From: Chlorobiaceae bacterium
Lineage (GTDB): Bacteria; Bacteroidota; Chlorobiia; Chlorobiales; Chlorobiaceae
DNA length: 64,000 bases
Reading direction: 5' to 3'
NCBI GenBank assembly: GCA_013334335.1
Contig: JAAXXR010000004.1
Coordinates: 17,997-81,996, forward strand
The position numbers were made by a program, and so were the translations under genes. Numbering within the stretch: the stretch's first letter is position 1; every line of letters starts with the position of its first letter. The notes under the pieces are model-generated. The model made no database searches and was not told the origin of the DNA. It saw nothing but the letters and a program-made list of their open reading frames with translations. Positions 11,036 to 20,532 of the stretch are shown here, one piece after another.

Positions 11036-12109
11036 TCAGGCGAGAAGGCTGAGGCGGGAAAAGACGTAATCGAGATGGTCTTCGTTCAGCACGATGCGGA
11101 AATATCCGGAGTCGCCGAGTTGCTCTGGGTCGCTGTTCCGGTCACTGACGAACCTCCGGCCCTGCTTGCCCTTGAACCAGTAGACCAGGCGTATATGCTC
11201 GCCGTCGATCTCGAGCGCGGTCACGCCGCGCTTTCCGATGGCGCATCCCGAATTGAACACGCTGGGAATGGCGATGTTGTTATAGCGTCCACTCCGGAGC
11301 CCGATCTTCTTGCCTTCGGTAAAACAGGCGTCGAGCATGGTCTTCAGCTCGGTGATCTGCTCCCGGATCATCCGGCGTCCCTCGGGATTGACTGACGGAT
11401 AAGCCCTGCAGAGCTCCTCGATGCGATAATTGAGGTGGTCGACCTTCGAAAGCGACTCGAACAGCGGCCGGTGGGTATGGCCGATGATGGAGACGATTTT
11501 GGCCTGGTTCGAAAAATCGTAGATCGACCGCTCTATGGCGAAACGGCGGCGGCTGTTGTAGGCGGTCGAGAAATTCCTTATCCCCATCGGTTTGGCGATG
11601 TACCGAAGGAACAGCACCACCGACCGGCTCACGAGCGGGTAAGTCTCCCAGAGCAGGATCGAGGCCTGATGGCCGTGAAACAACAGCATCGCCTCCTCGC
11701 CGTACATGAATTTGATCGCCTCGAGAAGATGTCCGGAGAGGCGGTAGTTCCGCTCTTCGAACAGATCGGCATCATGGTTGCCATAGGTCTTCCAGAAAAA
11801 GCCGTGCTGCTCGAATCGAAGGAACAGCTCATACATATGTCCCCACTGCTCGTTGATGCTTTCAATTGAAAACTTGAAAAGCTCCTCCACGTCGCCGTTC
11901 AGCACAAGGCTGTACTTTTCGGGCAGGTAGTACTCCTCAAGCATCGATCTGACCAGGTCGGCGTTGCGTTTGAATTCGTCACGGCGACCGCCGTTACCCA
12001 TGTGAAGATCGCTCAACACCAGCACCCTGGAAGAGGGGCTGAGCGTTATGGCCTTGGCTGAATCGAGCAGCCTTTCGAGATGTGGATGTTTTTTCTGATG
12101 CAGACGCAT
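11036..12109 (-). CDS. Calcineurin-like metallophosphoesterase (copy B)
   Basis: VLVLSDLHMGNGG, LVLNGDVEE, TYGNHDADL, IIGHTHRPLFE; ORF runs 11036..12382, start MRLHQKKHPHLERLL chosen by alignment with copy A. Confidence 0.88.
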   Translation of the reverse strand: MRLHQKKHPHLERLLDSAKAITLSPSSRVLVLSDLHMGNGGRRDEFKRNADLVRSMLEEYYLPEKYSLVLNGDVEELFKFSIESINEQWGHMYELFLRFEQHGFFWKTYGNHDADLFEERNYRLSGHLLEAIKFMYGEEAMLLFHGHQASILLWETYPLVSRSVVLFLRYIAKPMGIRNFSTAYNSRRRFAIERSIYDFSNQAKIVSIIGHTHRPLFESLSKVDHLNYRIEELCRAYPSVNPEGRRMIREQITELKTMLDACFTEGKKIGLRSGRYNNIAIPSVFNSGCAIGKRGVTALEIDGEHIRLVYWFKGKQGRRFVSDRNSDPEQLGDSGYFRIVLNEDHLDYVFSRLSLLA

Positions 12110-12357
12110 GGATACGAACACGTTGCTCTTGCCGGCAACCGGTTGCCAGCCTGACTTCATTTTCAAATTCAAACAATTGCGAGCGGTTGAATGTTCTCTG
12201 AAGAGACGATCACCGGATGAGGAAACCCGCAATTGAACATTACGTAAAAAATAGGTTTCTTTCCTTCTCCGGCAACAAACGCATCGATTCCGGTGCTCAA
12301 CGCACGCCATTCCGAGCACGGCAGCCACGGAAATTGCAAGCCCCGGACTGATGACTC

Positions 12358-13134
12358 TTGCATTCCGCAGTTGCCGGTGCAATATTGTTCACTAACGGTA
12401 ACCCCAAGCTAAACAGGCCGATATTGATCGCTCCGGAACGATTCAGGAAGATACGCCGGCTGCTCGAAATGCGGCAGCCTGACCTCACGCTCGTCATGGA
12501 CAACGTGAACAAGCCGCACAACCTGGCGGCCATCATCAGAAGCTGCGACGCCGTCGGCATCCCCCGGGTCCTTGCGATCTCCCACCACTCCGCCATCCGC
12601 ACCAAGCAGCACACCGCCGCCGGAGCGAGCAAATGGGTCAAGGTTGACCTCAGAGAGAGCGCCTTGCCTGCAGGTGAAAAACTCAGGCAGGAGGGCATGC
12701 AACTCCTGGTCGCGACCTTCCGGCCCGACGCGGTCGATTTCAGATCGGTCGACTATACGATCCCGACGGCCATCATCGTCGGCGAGGAGCTGAAAGGGCC
12801 ATCGGAAGGGGCCTTGCAGATCGCGGACCGCTGTATCTACATTCCCATGGCCGGAATGGTTGAATCCCTGAACGTATCGGTTGCGGCGGCCGTCATCCTG
12901 TTCGAGGCCCAACGCCAGCGGGAAGCCGCCGGAATGTATCGCAAACGGCAGATCACCGACGACGAGTTCGAACGTCTGCTCTTCGAATTCACCTACCCCC
13001 GACTGAGCGGGGTACTCAGGGAACATGGCAAGCCCTACCCTGCTCTCGACCAGGACGGCGCCTTCACCCCCATCGCAGGAGTGTCGCCCGGCGATCTCAT
13101 GGATGATGACGATGTTGCCGGATCCGAAATCTGA
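12358..13134 (+). CDS. trmH: tRNA (guanosine-2'-O)-methyltransferase TrmH (SpoU family)
   Basis: MRQPDLTLVMDNVNKPHNLAAIIRSCDAVG, IVGEELKG, IYIPMAGMVESLNVSVAAAVILFEAQRQR; exact start uncertain. Confidence 0.88.
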   Translation: MHSAVAGAILFTNGNPKLNRPILIAPERFRKIRRLLEMRQPDLTLVMDNVNKPHNLAAIIRSCDAVGIPRVLAISHHSAIRTKQHTAAGASKWVKVDLRESALPAGEKLRQEGMQLLVATFRPDAVDFRSVDYTIPTAIIVGEELKGPSEGALQIADRCIYIPMAGMVESLNVSVAAAVILFEAQRQREAAGMYRKRQITDDEFERLLFEFTYPRLSGVLREHGKPYPALDQDGAFTPIAGVSPGDLMDDDDVAGSEI

Positions 13135-13152
13135 ATATCAACCGAAGCAGAC

Positions 13153-13683
13153 ATGATCCGACTCTCCGCGAAAGGCCTTCGCTGGCTCAAAGGCCTCCAC
13201 CTGCTCGCCGCCTGCTGCTGGATCGGGGGGGCGCTGTCACTGATCACCCTCTACTTCCTCAAGTCGGGGGTTGATGACGGCGGCGTGCTGTACGGTGTCA
13301 ACCGCAGCATCCACCACGTGGACACCAACATTGTCGTGCTGCCTGGCGCCATCGGCAGCCTGATGACCGGCCTCTGCTATTCGCTCTTCAGCAACTGGGG
13401 ATTCTTCAGGCAACGCTGGCTGACCGTCAAGTGGATCACGACCGTCACGGCCATCATCTTCGGCACGTTCTGGCTCGGGCCCTGGGAAACCGCCATGATG
13501 GAGATCTCGGGAAAACTCGGAATGGCTGCCCTGCAGGACCCCGCCTACCGGCACAACCAGCTGATGAATCTCGCCTTCGGCGCCCTGCAGACCGCCACGC
13601 TTGCCGTGCTCGTCTTCATCTCGGTATTCAAACCCTGGAAAAAGAACACGGCATCGGCCAGTCAAAAGAGGAGTGCGGCATGA
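13153..13683 (+). CDS. Predicted multi-pass membrane protein
   Basis: About four hydrophobic segments (LHLLAACCWIGGALSLITLYFL etc.). Confidence 0.7.
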   Translation: MIRLSAKGLRWLKGLHLLAACCWIGGALSLITLYFLKSGVDDGGVLYGVNRSIHHVDTNIVVLPGAIGSLMTGLCYSLFSNWGFFRQRWLTVKWITTVTAIIFGTFWLGPWETAMMEISGKLGMAALQDPAYRHNQLMNLAFGALQTATLAVLVFISVFKPWKKNTASASQKRSAA

Positions 13684-14087
13684 AACGTTCCGGCGCCAGC
13701 ATCATCCTCGTCAACAGCCGCAACCAGGTGCTGCTGCTCCTCAGGGACGACAAACCCGAGATCCCTTACCCGAACATGTGGGACCTGCCCGGAGGCCACG
13801 TCGAACCGGGGGAAACGCCCATGGAGTGCATCGTCAGGGAGATGATGGAGGAGATTGAAACCGACGTCAGCAAATGCTCGCTGCTGAAAGTGTACGACTT
13901 CCCCGACCGGATCGAGTACATTTTCCTCATGGAGCTTGACGTGGAGGCGGATGCAATCCCCCTGCATGAAGGCCAGTGCCTGCGCTGGTTCGCCGCGCGC
14001 GATCTGCAGGGCCTCGAACTCGCCTTCGGTTTCGACCTGGTGCTCAACGAGTTCTTCGCCAACCGCACCCCACCCGGCATCCCGTGA
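13680..14087 (+). CDS. Nudix hydrolase
   Basis: GGHVEPGETPMECIVREMMEEI Nudix box; ATG at 13680 overlaps the preceding TGA. Confidence 0.92.
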   Translation: MKRSGASIILVNSRNQVLLLLRDDKPEIPYPNMWDLPGGHVEPGETPMECIVREMMEEIETDVSKCSLLKVYDFPDRIEYIFLMELDVEADAIPLHEGQCLRWFAARDLQGLELAFGFDLVLNEFFANRTPPGIP

Positions 14088-14175
14088 TCACGGAGACTTC
14101 CGTGCCCGATGCCTGACGGTTACCGGAAACGCCGAACCCCATCCTGGCATCTTCAAGTCACCAGAAGAGTCGTCG

Positions 14176-15111
14176 TCACCTGATGGATTCGAGGAACCGC
14201 TCGGCTTCGACCGCCGCCATGCAACCGGTGCCGACAGCGGTAACCGCCTGGCGGTAGATGAAGTCCTGGACGTCGCCGCAGGCAAAAACGCCGACGACGC
14301 TCGTTTCGGTGGAATGGGACTTCGTTTTGATGTAGCCGTAATCGTCCATGTCAAGTTGCCCACGGAAAAGCTCGGCGTTCGGCTCATGTCCGATAGCCAT
14401 GAACACGCCGTCACAGGAGTGTTCGGTCAGCGCTCCGCTCCTGACGTTCTTCAGGCGGATACCGGTCACCTTCATGCCGTCGCCGAGGATCTCGTCAACG
14501 ACTTCATTGAGCATGGTCGTGATCTTCGGATTTTTCTTGGCCCTCAGGCTCATGATCTTCGATGCCCGGAACTCATCCCGACGGTGCACCAGCACAACTT
14601 CAGAAGCGAACTTGGTGAGATAGAGCGCCTCTTCCATAGCCGTATCCCCGCCACCGATGACGAACACCCGGCAGTTCTTGAAGAAAAAGCCGTCGCAGGT
14701 GGCGCATGCCGATACACCGCGGCCCCGATACTGTTTTTCCGATTCGATGCCGAGCCACTTGGCCTGGGCTCCGGTCGCCACGATGAGCGTCCGGGCAAAG
14801 ATCTCACGACCATCATCGATGGTCAGGCAGAACGGGTTGCGCGACACGTCGGCCTCGGTGACCGAGCTGAACAGAAACTCGGCACTGAAGCGCTCGGCCT
14901 GCTGTCGCATCCTCGACATAAGCTCCGGACCGGGGATGCCTTCCGGAAAACCGGGGAAATTCTCGATGTCGGTGGTAATCATGAGCTGCCCCCCGGGCTG
15001 ATGCCCCTCGATCACCAGCGGTTTGAGATTGGCCCGGCCGGTATAGATGGCCGCCGTGTATCCGGCGGGACCTGTGCCGATAATGACGACGTCCCTGATT
15101 TCTTTCTCCAT
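14176..15111 (-). CDS. trxB: Thioredoxin-disulfide reductase
   Basis: VVIIGTGPAGYTAAIY, CATCDGFFFKN, VIGGGDTAMEEALYLT, GVFACGDVQD; start MEKEIRD at 15111 within the longer ORF. Confidence 0.95.
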   Translation of the reverse strand: MEKEIRDVVIIGTGPAGYTAAIYTGRANLKPLVIEGHQPGGQLMITTDIENFPGFPEGIPGPELMSRMRQQAERFSAEFLFSSVTEADVSRNPFCLTIDDGREIFARTLIVATGAQAKWLGIESEKQYRGRGVSACATCDGFFFKNCRVFVIGGGDTAMEEALYLTKFASEVVLVHRRDEFRASKIMSLRAKKNPKITTMLNEVVDEILGDGMKVTGIRLKNVRSGALTEHSCDGVFMAIGHEPNAELFRGQLDMDDYGYIKTKSHSTETSVVGVFACGDVQDFIYRQAVTAVGTGCMAAVEAERFLESIR

Positions 15112-15150
15112 GACGCTCTGCTGGTGATGATTACGGGGATTGTAGAATAA

Positions 15151-15178
15151 AATATCCCGGCGCAAAAGCCGGGATATT
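15151..15178 (-). terminator. Intrinsic terminator downstream of trxA
   Basis: AATATCCCGGC-GCAAAA-GCCGGGATATT, 11 bp perfect stem; T-rich after the stem on the minus strand. Confidence 0.8.
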
Positions 15179-15194
15179 GGAAAAAAAAGAGGGA

Positions 15195-15524
15195 TCAGCC
15201 GATGTGTTCGTCGATCTTCTTGGCGATCATGTTTTTCGGCATGGCACCGACCATCTGGTCGACCACCTGGCCGTTCTTGATGACGAGCATGGTGGGAATG
15301 CTGCGGATGCCGTACTGGGCAGCCGTGTTCGGATTCTCGTCGACGTTGACCTTGGCGATGATTGCCTTGCCTTCGTACTCTCCGGCGAGCTCTTCGATGA
15401 CCGGGCCGAGCATCATGCAAGGACCGCACCATGCAGCCCAGAAATCGACCAGTGCGACTTTATCTGCTTCGAGGATCGAAGCCTTGAAATTCTGATCGGT
15501 AGCAGTGAAATATTTTCCGCTCAT
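15195..15524 (-). CDS. trxA: Thioredoxin
   Basis: VDFWAAWCGPCMMLGPVIEELA. Confidence 0.96.
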   Translation of the reverse strand: MSGKYFTATDQNFKASILEADKVALVDFWAAWCGPCMMLGPVIEELAGEYEGKAIIAKVNVDENPNTAAQYGIRSIPTMLVIKNGQVVDQMVGAMPKNMIAKKIDEHIG

Positions 15525-15696
15525 ATTGATGTGATAAGGGTTTAAAAGAAATGAGAAGGCTACTTGACGGCAATCGTGTTCATAAGCCTGAAACTTACTA
15601 AAAAATTCATTCAGTGAAAATCAGTACCAAGAGATTGTCAGCAATATCAGCCGCATCCCCCGGCGCATCCGATCATGGCTCCACGCTTCACAATCA

Positions 15697-18600
15697 CTAA
15701 CCCGTGATTTTCACATTGTCAGGCCCGAGAACCTCTTCAAGCCTCTCGAGCGTCTCGTCGTCAGGCTCAATCGGCGTGTTCCTGGCAAAAATCTTGAGTG
15801 TCTCGTTGCATGACGACATCGTGGCCTTGACCTCGAAATCCACGGGAGTCCCGCCCTTGTGCTTTTCGAATATCTCGCGTACCGTCTGAAGCTTCAGGAG
15901 TTGCTCCGGGTCGTCAGCATCGACTTTCAGGATCACCTTGCCGATAAGCGCTGCCCGGACTTTCTTCAGGGGAAGCACCTCACGCACCAGGAGCTTCAGG
16001 GTGCCGTCCTTGACTTCGGCCTCAACGCCCAGCATGACCACCTCCTCGGGCCGCAACAGATGACGGAACTGCTCGTAGACGCTGGCGAACACCGTGAAAT
16101 CGGCTTTGCCGGTGAAATCCTCGAGCACCCCGAAGAGCATCTGCTTGCCTTTGCGGTCCTGGTAAGGCTTGACCGACACGATCACCCCGATCGCCTTGTA
16201 GAGTCTTGACGGCATCACCTCCCGCTTGTCAAGCGGCAGGTTCGCGAAGGCCTCCCAGTCGCGCCGGTAGGGATCGAGCGGATGGTGGCTGAGGTAAAAG
16301 CCGACAAGCCGTTTTTCATGCTGCAGCTTCTCGCTGTCCGGCATTGGCTCGGCATGGTCAAGCTCCGGGTAGTGCACGCCAGCCTGACCATCCCCGGCGT
16401 CGTCGGTGAAAAAGCCCCCCTGGCCGAGCGTCACCGCCTTGTTCTGCAACTGACCGTACTTGATCGCCTTGTCGACGTTCGCCAGAAGCCGGGCTCGATT
16501 CATGTCGATTTCGTCGAACGCACCAGCCTGGATGAGACATTCGAGGGCCTTTCGGTTCATGGCCCGCAGATCCACCGAGGCCGTCAGGTCGAACAGGTTG
16601 ACGAAGGGTTTGCCGTTACGGCGCAGCCGTGCGGCCACGACCGCCTTGGCTCCGGTGCCAACCTGCTTGATGGCGCTGAGGCCGACCCGGATGTAGGAGC
16701 GCCCCTTGTGCTCCTCGACCGAAAAGAGCGCGTCGCTTTTGTTGATCGAGGGAGGAAGCGTGAAGATGCCGAACCCCTTGGCCTCGTCGCTCAGGTGCTT
16801 CATGCGCTCGGTGTCGCCGATTTCGCTGTTCATGATGGCCGTGACGAACTCGATCGTGTAATGCGCCTTGAGGTATCCGGTCCAATAGGCCAGCACGCCA
16901 TAGGCGGCCGAATGGCTCTTGTTGAAACCGTATCCGGCGAACTCGGCCATGAGGTCGAAGATCCTCGTGGCGAGCGCCTGGTTGACATCGATGCTGACCG
17001 CCCCCTCGACGAATTCATCCTTGAACTTCTGCATCAGCTTCGGGTCCTTCTTGCCCATCGCCTTGCGCAGGTTGTCTGCCTTGGCGAGCGAAAAACGCCC
17101 CATGACCTGCGAAATCTGCATCACCTGCTCCTGATAGACAATAACGCCGTAGGTCTCCTTCAGGATCTCCTCGAGCATGGGGTGCATGTAATCGATCTCC
17201 TCGCGGCCGTGCTTGCGGTCAACAAACAGGTCGACGGCGTTGCGGTCCTCGTCGATCTCGGCGTTCAGAGCACCCGGTCGGTACAGGGCGCTCATGGCGA
17301 TGATATCCCCGATCTGCGTCGGCTGCAGCCTGGTCATGTAACTCTGCATGCCGGACGATTCGAACTGGAAGATACCGGCCATCTTGCCCTCCTGGAAAAT
17401 CCTGAAGGTCTGCCGGTCATTCATGGGGACTTTCTCAAGGTCGATCTCCACGCCGTGCCGCTTCCTGATGAGGCGCAGGGTCTCGTCGATCACGGCGAGC
17501 GTCTCCAGTCCGAGGTAGTCGATCTTCAGGAGCCCCGCCTGTTCGATGCAGTTCTTGTCGAACTGGGTCACGACCTGCTTCTCATCGGCGCCGTCCGTCG
17601 ACTTCCCGCTCGTGCCGTCGATGTCGCTGGCGTCAAACTCGTCGGCGTACTTGCGCTCCTCGGTTTCGATCTTGTTCGAGACGTACAGTGGCACCTGCTC
17701 TTCGAGAGCGCCGTTGGTGATGACCACGGCGCCGGCATGCATCGAGACATTCCGGGCCCTCCCCTCCATCGCCCTGGCGTACTGCATGAGCTCTTTGTAC
17801 TGCGGATCCGAGTCCACGAGACGGGCCAGCTCCTTGACATCCCTGAAGGCGTCTTCGAGCGTCGTTCCCGGTCGGGAAGGCACCAGCTTGGCAAGCTGAT
17901 CGACCGCCTTCAGCGGTACGTCGAGCACGCGCCCGGCGTCGCGGATGGCCGCCTTTGCTCCAAGCGTGCCAATCGCGACCACCTTGGCGACGCTGTCCGT
18001 GCCATACTTTTCAACCGTGTACTCGAGAACCTTCTGCTTGCCGACCGGAGTGAAGTCGATGTCGATATCGGGCATGGAGAGCCGCTCCGGGTTCAGGAAG
18101 CGCTCGAAGAGCAACTTGTAGCGGATCGGATCGATCCGCGTGATGCCGGTCAGGTAGGCGATGATGCTGCCGGCGGCCGAACCGCGTCCGGGACCGACCG
18201 AATAGCCCAGGCGCCGCGAGGCGGCAATCAGGTCGCTGACGATAAGGAAGTACGAGCTGAATCCCATCTTCTCGATGACCCCGAGTTCCAGTTCGATGCG
18301 CGCCGTCACCTCCTCGGGGTCGATTCCCATGCTTTCGCAGTCGGCATATTTCTCTTTCATCCCCTCCGCGGTGAGGTACCGCAGGTACTCCTTTTCGTCG
18401 CTGAACCCCTCGGGCAGGGGAAAAACCGGCAAACGGGGCTCCTGGGTCCTGAATGCGTAGTCGCAGCTCTCGGCGATCCGCACCGTATTGTCGAGCTCAC
18501 CCTGGGCGTTATCGAAGATCGCCGCCATCTCTTCGACCGATTTGAAGTAGTTCTCGTTGCCGGAAAGGCATTGCAGATTCCGGCTCTCAAGCTTCTCCTT

Positions 18601-19260
18601 GGTTCGGTTCGCGATCATCGCCCGGTAGCATCCTGCGTCGCTCCGTTCAAGGTAGTGGACGTTGTTGGTCGCCACGAGCGGAATGCCGGTCTGTATGGAA
18701 AGGCGGACGGTAGCTTCGACGAGATGGTCGTCGTACGACGCACCGTGGCGTTGCAGTTCGAGGTAGAAACGGTCACTGAAAATGGTCCGGTAGAACTCCG
18801 CTTTCCGCCGGGCCTCCTCCTCGTCGCCATCAAGCAGCGACCGACCAATCAGTCCCGCATGGGCGGCCGAAAGGCAGACGAGCCCCTCATGGCAGGACTC
18901 CAGAACCGCCAGTTCGACCTGCGGCATGCCGTTGACGAACCCCTCCCTTGCCGCCCGGGAAAGCAGAACACACATGTTGCGATAACCGATATCGTTTCGC
19001 ACCAGAAGGATGAGCGTGGCCGGCCGGCCACCTTCGCGCGATTCGGTGCCGGCAAGAAAAACCTCCGAACCGATGATCAGCTTGACCTCCGCCTTCTTGG
19101 CCAGGCCGAACAGCTCCGGCATGTTGAACATCGCCGCGTAGTCGGTAATGGCCACCGTATCCATCCCCCTCTTTTTGCAGGCCGCGAACAGTTCGCCCGC
19201 GAAAATCGGGCTGCTCTGCATCGAAAAATGGGTGTGGGTATGAAGGTGGACGAAAGCCAT
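15697..19260 (-). CDS. dnaE: DNA polymerase III subunit alpha
   Basis: N-terminal PHP FVHLHTHTHFSM, GPGRGSAAGSIIAYLTGITRIDP, PDIDIDF, FQFESSGMQ, YQEQVMQI. Confidence 0.97.
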   Translation of the reverse strand: MAFVHLHTHTHFSMQSSPIFAGELFAACKKRGMDTVAITDYAAMFNMPELFGLAKKAEVKLIIGSEVFLAGTESREGGRPATLILLVRNDIGYRNMCVLLSRAAREGFVNGMPQVELAVLESCHEGLVCLSAAHAGLIGRSLLDGDEEEARRKAEFYRTIFSDRFYLELQRHGASYDDHLVEATVRLSIQTGIPLVATNNVHYLERSDAGCYRAMIANRTKEKLESRNLQCLSGNENYFKSVEEMAAIFDNAQGELDNTVRIAESCDYAFRTQEPRLPVFPLPEGFSDEKEYLRYLTAEGMKEKYADCESMGIDPEEVTARIELELGVIEKMGFSSYFLIVSDLIAASRRLGYSVGPGRGSAAGSIIAYLTGITRIDPIRYKLLFERFLNPERLSMPDIDIDFTPVGKQKVLEYTVEKYGTDSVAKVVAIGTLGAKAAIRDAGRVLDVPLKAVDQLAKLVPSRPGTTLEDAFRDVKELARLVDSDPQYKELMQYARAMEGRARNVSMHAGAVVITNGALEEQVPLYVSNKIETEERKYADEFDASDIDGTSGKSTDGADEKQVVTQFDKNCIEQAGLLKIDYLGLETLAVIDETLRLIRKRHGVEIDLEKVPMNDRQTFRIFQEGKMAGIFQFESSGMQSYMTRLQPTQIGDIIAMSALYRPGALNAEIDEDRNAVDLFVDRKHGREEIDYMHPMLEEILKETYGVIVYQEQVMQISQVMGRFSLAKADNLRKAMGKKDPKLMQKFKDEFVEGAVSIDVNQALATRIFDLMAEFAGYGFNKSHSAAYGVLAYWTGYLKAHYTIEFVTAIMNSEIGDTERMKHLSDEAKGFGIFTLPPSINKSDALFSVEEHKGRSYIRVGLSAIKQVGTGAKAVVAARLRRNGKPFVNLFDLTASVDLRAMNRKALECLIQAGAFDEIDMNRARLLANVDKAIKYGQLQNKAVTLGQGGFFTDDAGDGQAGVHYPELDHAEPMPDSEKLQHEKRLVGFYLSHHPLDPYRRDWEAFANLPLDKREVMPSRLYKAIGVIVSVKPYQDRKGKQMLFGVLEDFTGKADFTVFASVYEQFRHLLRPEEVVMLGVEAEVKDGTLKLLVREVLPLKKVRAALIGKVILKVDADDPEQLLKLQTVREIFEKHKGGTPVDFEVKATMSSCNETLKIFARNTPIEPDDETLERLEEVLGPDNVKITG

Positions 19261-19375
19261 TGAAACTTACTGATCGGAGGATGCGAGGGTTTGAACAGGG
19301 AGCCTGAACGACGGCCGCCCATATGATTCATTATAACCTTTCGACACGTTCTTCCAAGCAATTTTCAGCATCGTA

Positions 19376-19402
19376 ACCCGTGATGCGTCACGCATCACGG
19401 GT
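19376..19402. repeat. Perfect 12 bp inverted repeat with 3 nt loop
   Basis: ACCCGTGATGCG-TCA-CGCATCACGGGT between dnaE and the glycosyltransferase. Confidence 0.85.
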
Positions 19403-19420
19403 CACGACCCAACACTCCGG

Positions 19421-20512
19421 TCAGGCCGCGATCTCCCCGGGGTGGGCCGTGGAGGTGTGGCGTTTTTTACCGGAAGCCATGGCGATCAATTCGTAGTAAA
19501 GCTTCTCATAGTTCGAAATCATATGCTTCTGGGTGAATCGCCGCTCGAACTCCTGGCGGCAGCCCAGCCGCGAAATGGTGTCGATCGTGCGGATGGCACG
19601 GATGAACTCCTGCCTGCTGTCGCAGATGAAGCCGCTTCGGCCATGGGTGATCACTTCGGGGGAAGAGCCGCAACGGCGGACGATCACGGGCGTACCGCAG
19701 GCCATCGCCTCGATCATCACCAACCCGAAAGGCTCCGGCCAGTCGATGGTGTTGAGCAGGCCTTTCGCGTTGCGAAGCAGCTCTGACTTCCTGAGGTCGT
19801 CAACCTCCCCGACGAATTCGATGTACGGACTGTCGAGGAGGGGCTTGATGCGCTTGGTAAAATAAGCCTTGTCGGCCGGATCGATCTTCGCGGCGATCTT
19901 GAGGGGGATCTTGCAGGCCCGGGCCATCATGATCGCCTGATCGGGCCGCTTCTCTTCAGAAAGACGACCGAGATAGAGGAAATAATCTTCCGGACAGGGA
20001 TTAAAGGTGAACAGTTCTTCGGGATAACCGTGATAAATGGTCCTGGCCCAGTTGATGTCGGGTACCGGCTGGCGTTGGGCGTCGCTGATGGAGACATAGG
20101 CCATCGTGGCGTAACGCCTGAGAATCCTGGCATAGTCCGGTGTATCAAGCCTGCCGTGCATGGTCAGGACGGTCGGGGTTGAAGAGCGGGAGGCATACGG
20201 CAGGGTGAGGTACTCCAGATGGGAGTGGATCACGTCGAATTGACCCTCCATATCCTCATAGACCTTGGCAAGCATCAGCATGTGCATGATGATGGCCGAT
20301 CTGGTTTTTCGCCCGAGCCTCAGGCTCTCGGAAACCGGCGCGATGAGCCGGGCGCTTGTGGTCGAGTCACCGGATGCAAACAGGGTGACATCATGCCCCT
20401 CGGCGATCAACCCTTCGGTCAGGTTGGAGACGACTCGTTCGGTGCCACCGTATTTCTTTGGCGGGACACTTTCGAACAGCGGGGCAATCTGGGCAATTCT
20501 GAGTTTTTTCAT
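19421..20512 (-). CDS. GT4-like glycosyltransferase
   Basis: IAQIAPLFESVPPKKYGGTERVVSNL, YLGRLSEEKRPDQAI, EPFGLVMIEAMACGTPVI. Confidence 0.92.
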   Translation of the reverse strand: MKKLRIAQIAPLFESVPPKKYGGTERVVSNLTEGLIAEGHDVTLFASGDSTTSARLIAPVSESLRLGRKTRSAIIMHMLMLAKVYEDMEGQFDVIHSHLEYLTLPYASRSSTPTVLTMHGRLDTPDYARILRRYATMAYVSISDAQRQPVPDINWARTIYHGYPEELFTFNPCPEDYFLYLGRLSEEKRPDQAIMMARACKIPLKIAAKIDPADKAYFTKRIKPLLDSPYIEFVGEVDDLRKSELLRNAKGLLNTIDWPEPFGLVMIEAMACGTPVIVRRCGSSPEVITHGRSGFICDSRQEFIRAIRTIDTISRLGCRQEFERRFTQKHMISNYEKLYYELIAMASGKKRHTSTAHPGEIAA

Positions 20513-20532
20513 CTCTTTTCAGCTCCTCTTCA

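Noticed and set aside
14089-14104. CACGGA-GACT-TCCGTG hairpin as terminator between nudix gene and trxB
   Set aside because: Only a 6 bp stem without a T tract; too weak to call.
16282-19263. 993 aa plus-strand ORF opposite dnaE
   Set aside because: Antisense shadow of a confidently identified gene in GC-rich DNA; translation is His/Asp/Val/Arg-rich with no motif.
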